The notes under the pieces: generated by a model | Told to the model about the DNA's origin: nothing | The model's input: the letters and a program-made list of their open reading frames with translations, nothing else | The model's database searches: none | Source: Streptomyces sp. NRRL S-340 | Lineage (GTDB): Bacteria; Actinomycetota; Actinomycetes; Streptomycetales; Streptomycetaceae | DNA: 64,000 nt | Reading direction: 5' to 3' | Assembly: GCF_000720185.1 (NCBI RefSeq) | Contig: NZ_JOIY01000052.1 | Coordinates: 49,292 to 113,291, forward strand | Shown here: positions 62,539 through 64,000 of the stretch, piece by piece | Numbering within the stretch: the first letter of the stretch is position 1 | How the letters are laid out: the number at the start of each line of letters is the position of its first letter | Program-made: the position numbers and the translations under genes

Positions 62539-63848
62539 TGGCCCTCACCGGACGCGCCGCCCTCCTCGCGGCCATCGGCTCCTTGCCCGTCGGCATCTGG
62601 GACGCCGGCTGGACGGGCATCCTCGCCGTCAACGCACCCCTGGCCGTCGCCTGCGCCTGCGACTACGCACTGGCCGCACCGGTACGCCGCCTCGGCCTGA
62701 CCCGCACCGGCGACACTTCCGTACGCCTGGGCGAAACCGCCGACGTCACCCTCACCGTCACCAATCCGTCGGGCCGCCCGCTGCGGGCCCGGCTGCGCGA
62801 CGCCTGGCCGCCCAGCAGCTGGCAGCCCGGCACGGAGACCGAGGCATCACGCCACCGACTGGTGATCCCGGCCGGCGAACGCCGCCGCGTCACGACCCGT
62901 CTGCGCCCCACCCGCCGCGGCGACCGCCAGGCCGACCGCGTCACCATCCGCTCCTACGGCCCCCTCGGCCTGTTCGCCCGTCAGGGCACGCACCAGGTCC
63001 CTTGGACCGTCCGCGTCCTGCCCCCGTTCACCAGCCGAAAGCACCTGCCCTCGAAACTGGCCCGGCTCCGGGAACTGGACGGCCGCACCAGCGTCCTCAC
63101 CCGCGGCGAAGGCACCGAATTCGACAGCCTGCGCGAGTACGTCCCCGGCGACGACACCCGTTCCATCGACTGGCGTGCCACAGCCCGGCAGTCCGCGGTC
63201 GCCGTACGCACCTGGCGCCCCGAACGCGACCGGCACGTCCTGCTGGTCCTCGACACGGGCCGCACCTCCGCCGGCCGCGTGGGCGACGCCCCCCGCCTGG
63301 ACGCCGCCATGGACGCCTCCCTGCTCCTGGCGGCCCTCGCATCCCGGGCGGGCGACCGCGTCGACCTCCTCGCCTACGACCGCCGGGTACGCGCCCTCGT
63401 CCAGGGCCGCGCCGCGGGCCTGCTCCTCCCGTCCCTGGTCAACGCCATGGCGACGGTGGAACCCGAACTCGTCGAGACCGACGCCCGAGGCCTCGTGGCG
63501 ACAGCACTCCGCACGACGTCCCGCCGTTCTCTGATCGTCCTGCTCACCAGCCTGGACGCGGCACCGGTCGAGGAGGGCCTGCTCCCCGTCCTCCCCCAGC
63601 TCACCCGACGGCACACGGTTCTCGTCGCATCGGTGGCGGACCCGTACGTGGCCCGGATGGCAGCGGCCCGCGGAAGCACGGAGGCGGTGTACGAGGCCGC
63701 TGCGGCGGCCCAGGCGCAGGGCGAACGCCGGCGCACCGCGGAACGACTCCGCCGGCAGGGCGTCACGGTCGTGGACGCTACCCCGGAAGATCTGGCACCG
63801 GCATTGGCGGACGCATATCTCGCCCTGAAATCGGCGGGCCGGCTCTGA
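62538..63848 (+). CDS. DUF58 domain protein (VWA-like MoxR partner)
   Basis: A 436-residue protein anchored by two N-terminal hydrophobic segments (about 6-25 and 30-45). A beta-rich region is followed by the DUF58 signature EFDSLREYVPGDDTRSIDW and RATARQ (about 195-220), then a von Willebrand A-like domain with a MIDAS-type LVLDTGRTS. Its start codon overlaps the MoxR stop by one base. It probably transmits MoxR action to envelope targets. Last gene of the operon; a terminator follows at 63908. Confidence 0.9.
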   Translation: MALTGRAALLAAIGSLPVGIWDAGWTGILAVNAPLAVACACDYALAAPVRRLGLTRTGDTSVRLGETADVTLTVTNPSGRPLRARLRDAWPPSSWQPGTETEASRHRLVIPAGERRRVTTRLRPTRRGDRQADRVTIRSYGPLGLFARQGTHQVPWTVRVLPPFTSRKHLPSKLARLRELDGRTSVLTRGEGTEFDSLREYVPGDDTRSIDWRATARQSAVAVRTWRPERDRHVLLVLDTGRTSAGRVGDAPRLDAAMDASLLLAALASRAGDRVDLLAYDRRVRALVQGRAAGLLLPSLVNAMATVEPELVETDARGLVATALRTTSRRSLIVLLTSLDAAPVEEGLLPVLPQLTRRHTVLVASVADPYVARMAAARGSTEAVYEAAAAAQAQGERRRTAERLRRQGVTVVDATPEDLAPALADAYLALKSAGRL

Positions 63849-63907
63849 CGGGAAGCAGGGACGTACGGCCGCGGGCCGACCCCCTGAAAACCCCTCAAAA
63901 CGCAGAA

Positions 63908-63933
63908 AACCCCGCACCGTGAGGTGCGGGGTT
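63908..63933. terminator. Bidirectional terminator between DUF58 operon and rRNA operon
   Basis: An 11-bp perfect stem (AACCCCGCACC with its complement) and GTGA loop. On the minus strand T-rich sequence follows (TTTTCTGCG), so it ends the rRNA transcript; on the plus strand it is 60 nt after the DUF58 stop. Confidence 0.85.
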
Positions 63934-63945
63934 CTCCCTAAAATT

Positions 63946-64000
63946 TGTTCGGCGGTGTCCTACTCTCCCACAGGGTCCCCCCTGCAGTACCATCGGCGCT
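63946..64000 (-). rRNA. rrf: 5S ribosomal RNA, 3' part
   Basis: The minus strand reads AGCGCCGATGGTACTGCAGG and continues through GGACCCTGTGGGAGAGTAGG to CACCGCCGAACA, the well-known 3' half of actinobacterial 5S rRNA. The 5' half lies beyond the right edge, so an rRNA operon transcribed leftward enters the window here. Confidence 0.95.

Overview
The window is chromosomal DNA from an actinomycete, almost certainly a Streptomyces. Base composition is very high in G+C with G/C-biased third codon positions, GTG and TTG starts are frequent, and the gene order (ftsEX, prfB, two Ser/Thr kinases, an ohr/ohrR pair, a giant NAD-glutamate dehydrogenase, secA, hpf, comF, lpqB-mtrB-mtrA, mtnA) is typical of the genus. 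Genus and species are inferred from gene content only.

Left part (1-12.5 kb, mostly minus strand): an S41 protease cut by the window edge, ftsX and ftsE (divisome ABC complex), a small zinc-ribbon membrane protein, a sortase-anchored (LAETG) Gly/Asn/Ser repeat protein broken by a 4-base deletion, prfB (release factor 2), two Hanks-type Ser/Thr kinases resembling PkaB and PkaA, and a divergent FHA/FtsK-like ATPase that could read the kinases' phosphothreonine output.

12.6-16.6 kb: a sugar ABC transporter (lipoprotein binding protein plus two permeases, no ATPase gene), with a 35-bp duplication and a palindromic insert between the permeases.

16.7-34.7 kb: an envelope glycopolymer region. It holds three tandem fusions of a family 2 glycosyltransferase with a TagF/TagB-like phosphotransferase, three multi-pass GT-C-like membrane proteins, a GT2 enzyme, galE, and a TagG/TagH-type exporter whose ATPase lacks its Walker B half. 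Set into it are the ohr/ohrR peroxide-sensing pair, a TetR regulator with repeated operator-like boxes, and an ADP-ribosylglycohydrolase remnant. The likely joint task is synthesis and export of a teichoic-acid-like phosphopolymer.

34.9-52 kb: NAD-glutamate dehydrogenase, a long repeat-bearing intergenic region, a HAD hydrolase, two small conserved hypotheticals, more G+C-rich minisatellites, secA, a GNAT acetyltransferase, a YcaQ/AlkX-like DNA glycosylase, an orphan NarL-type response regulator, long-form hpf and a ComF-like phosphoribosyltransferase.

52-64 kb: the lpqB-mtrB-mtrA signalling operon, mtnA (methionine salvage), and a five-gene plus-strand operon (proline/glycine-rich membrane protein, DUF4129, DUF4350, MoxR ATPase, DUF58). 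A strong terminator hairpin separates it from the 3' end of a minus-strand 5S rRNA, so an rRNA operon lies just beyond the right edge.
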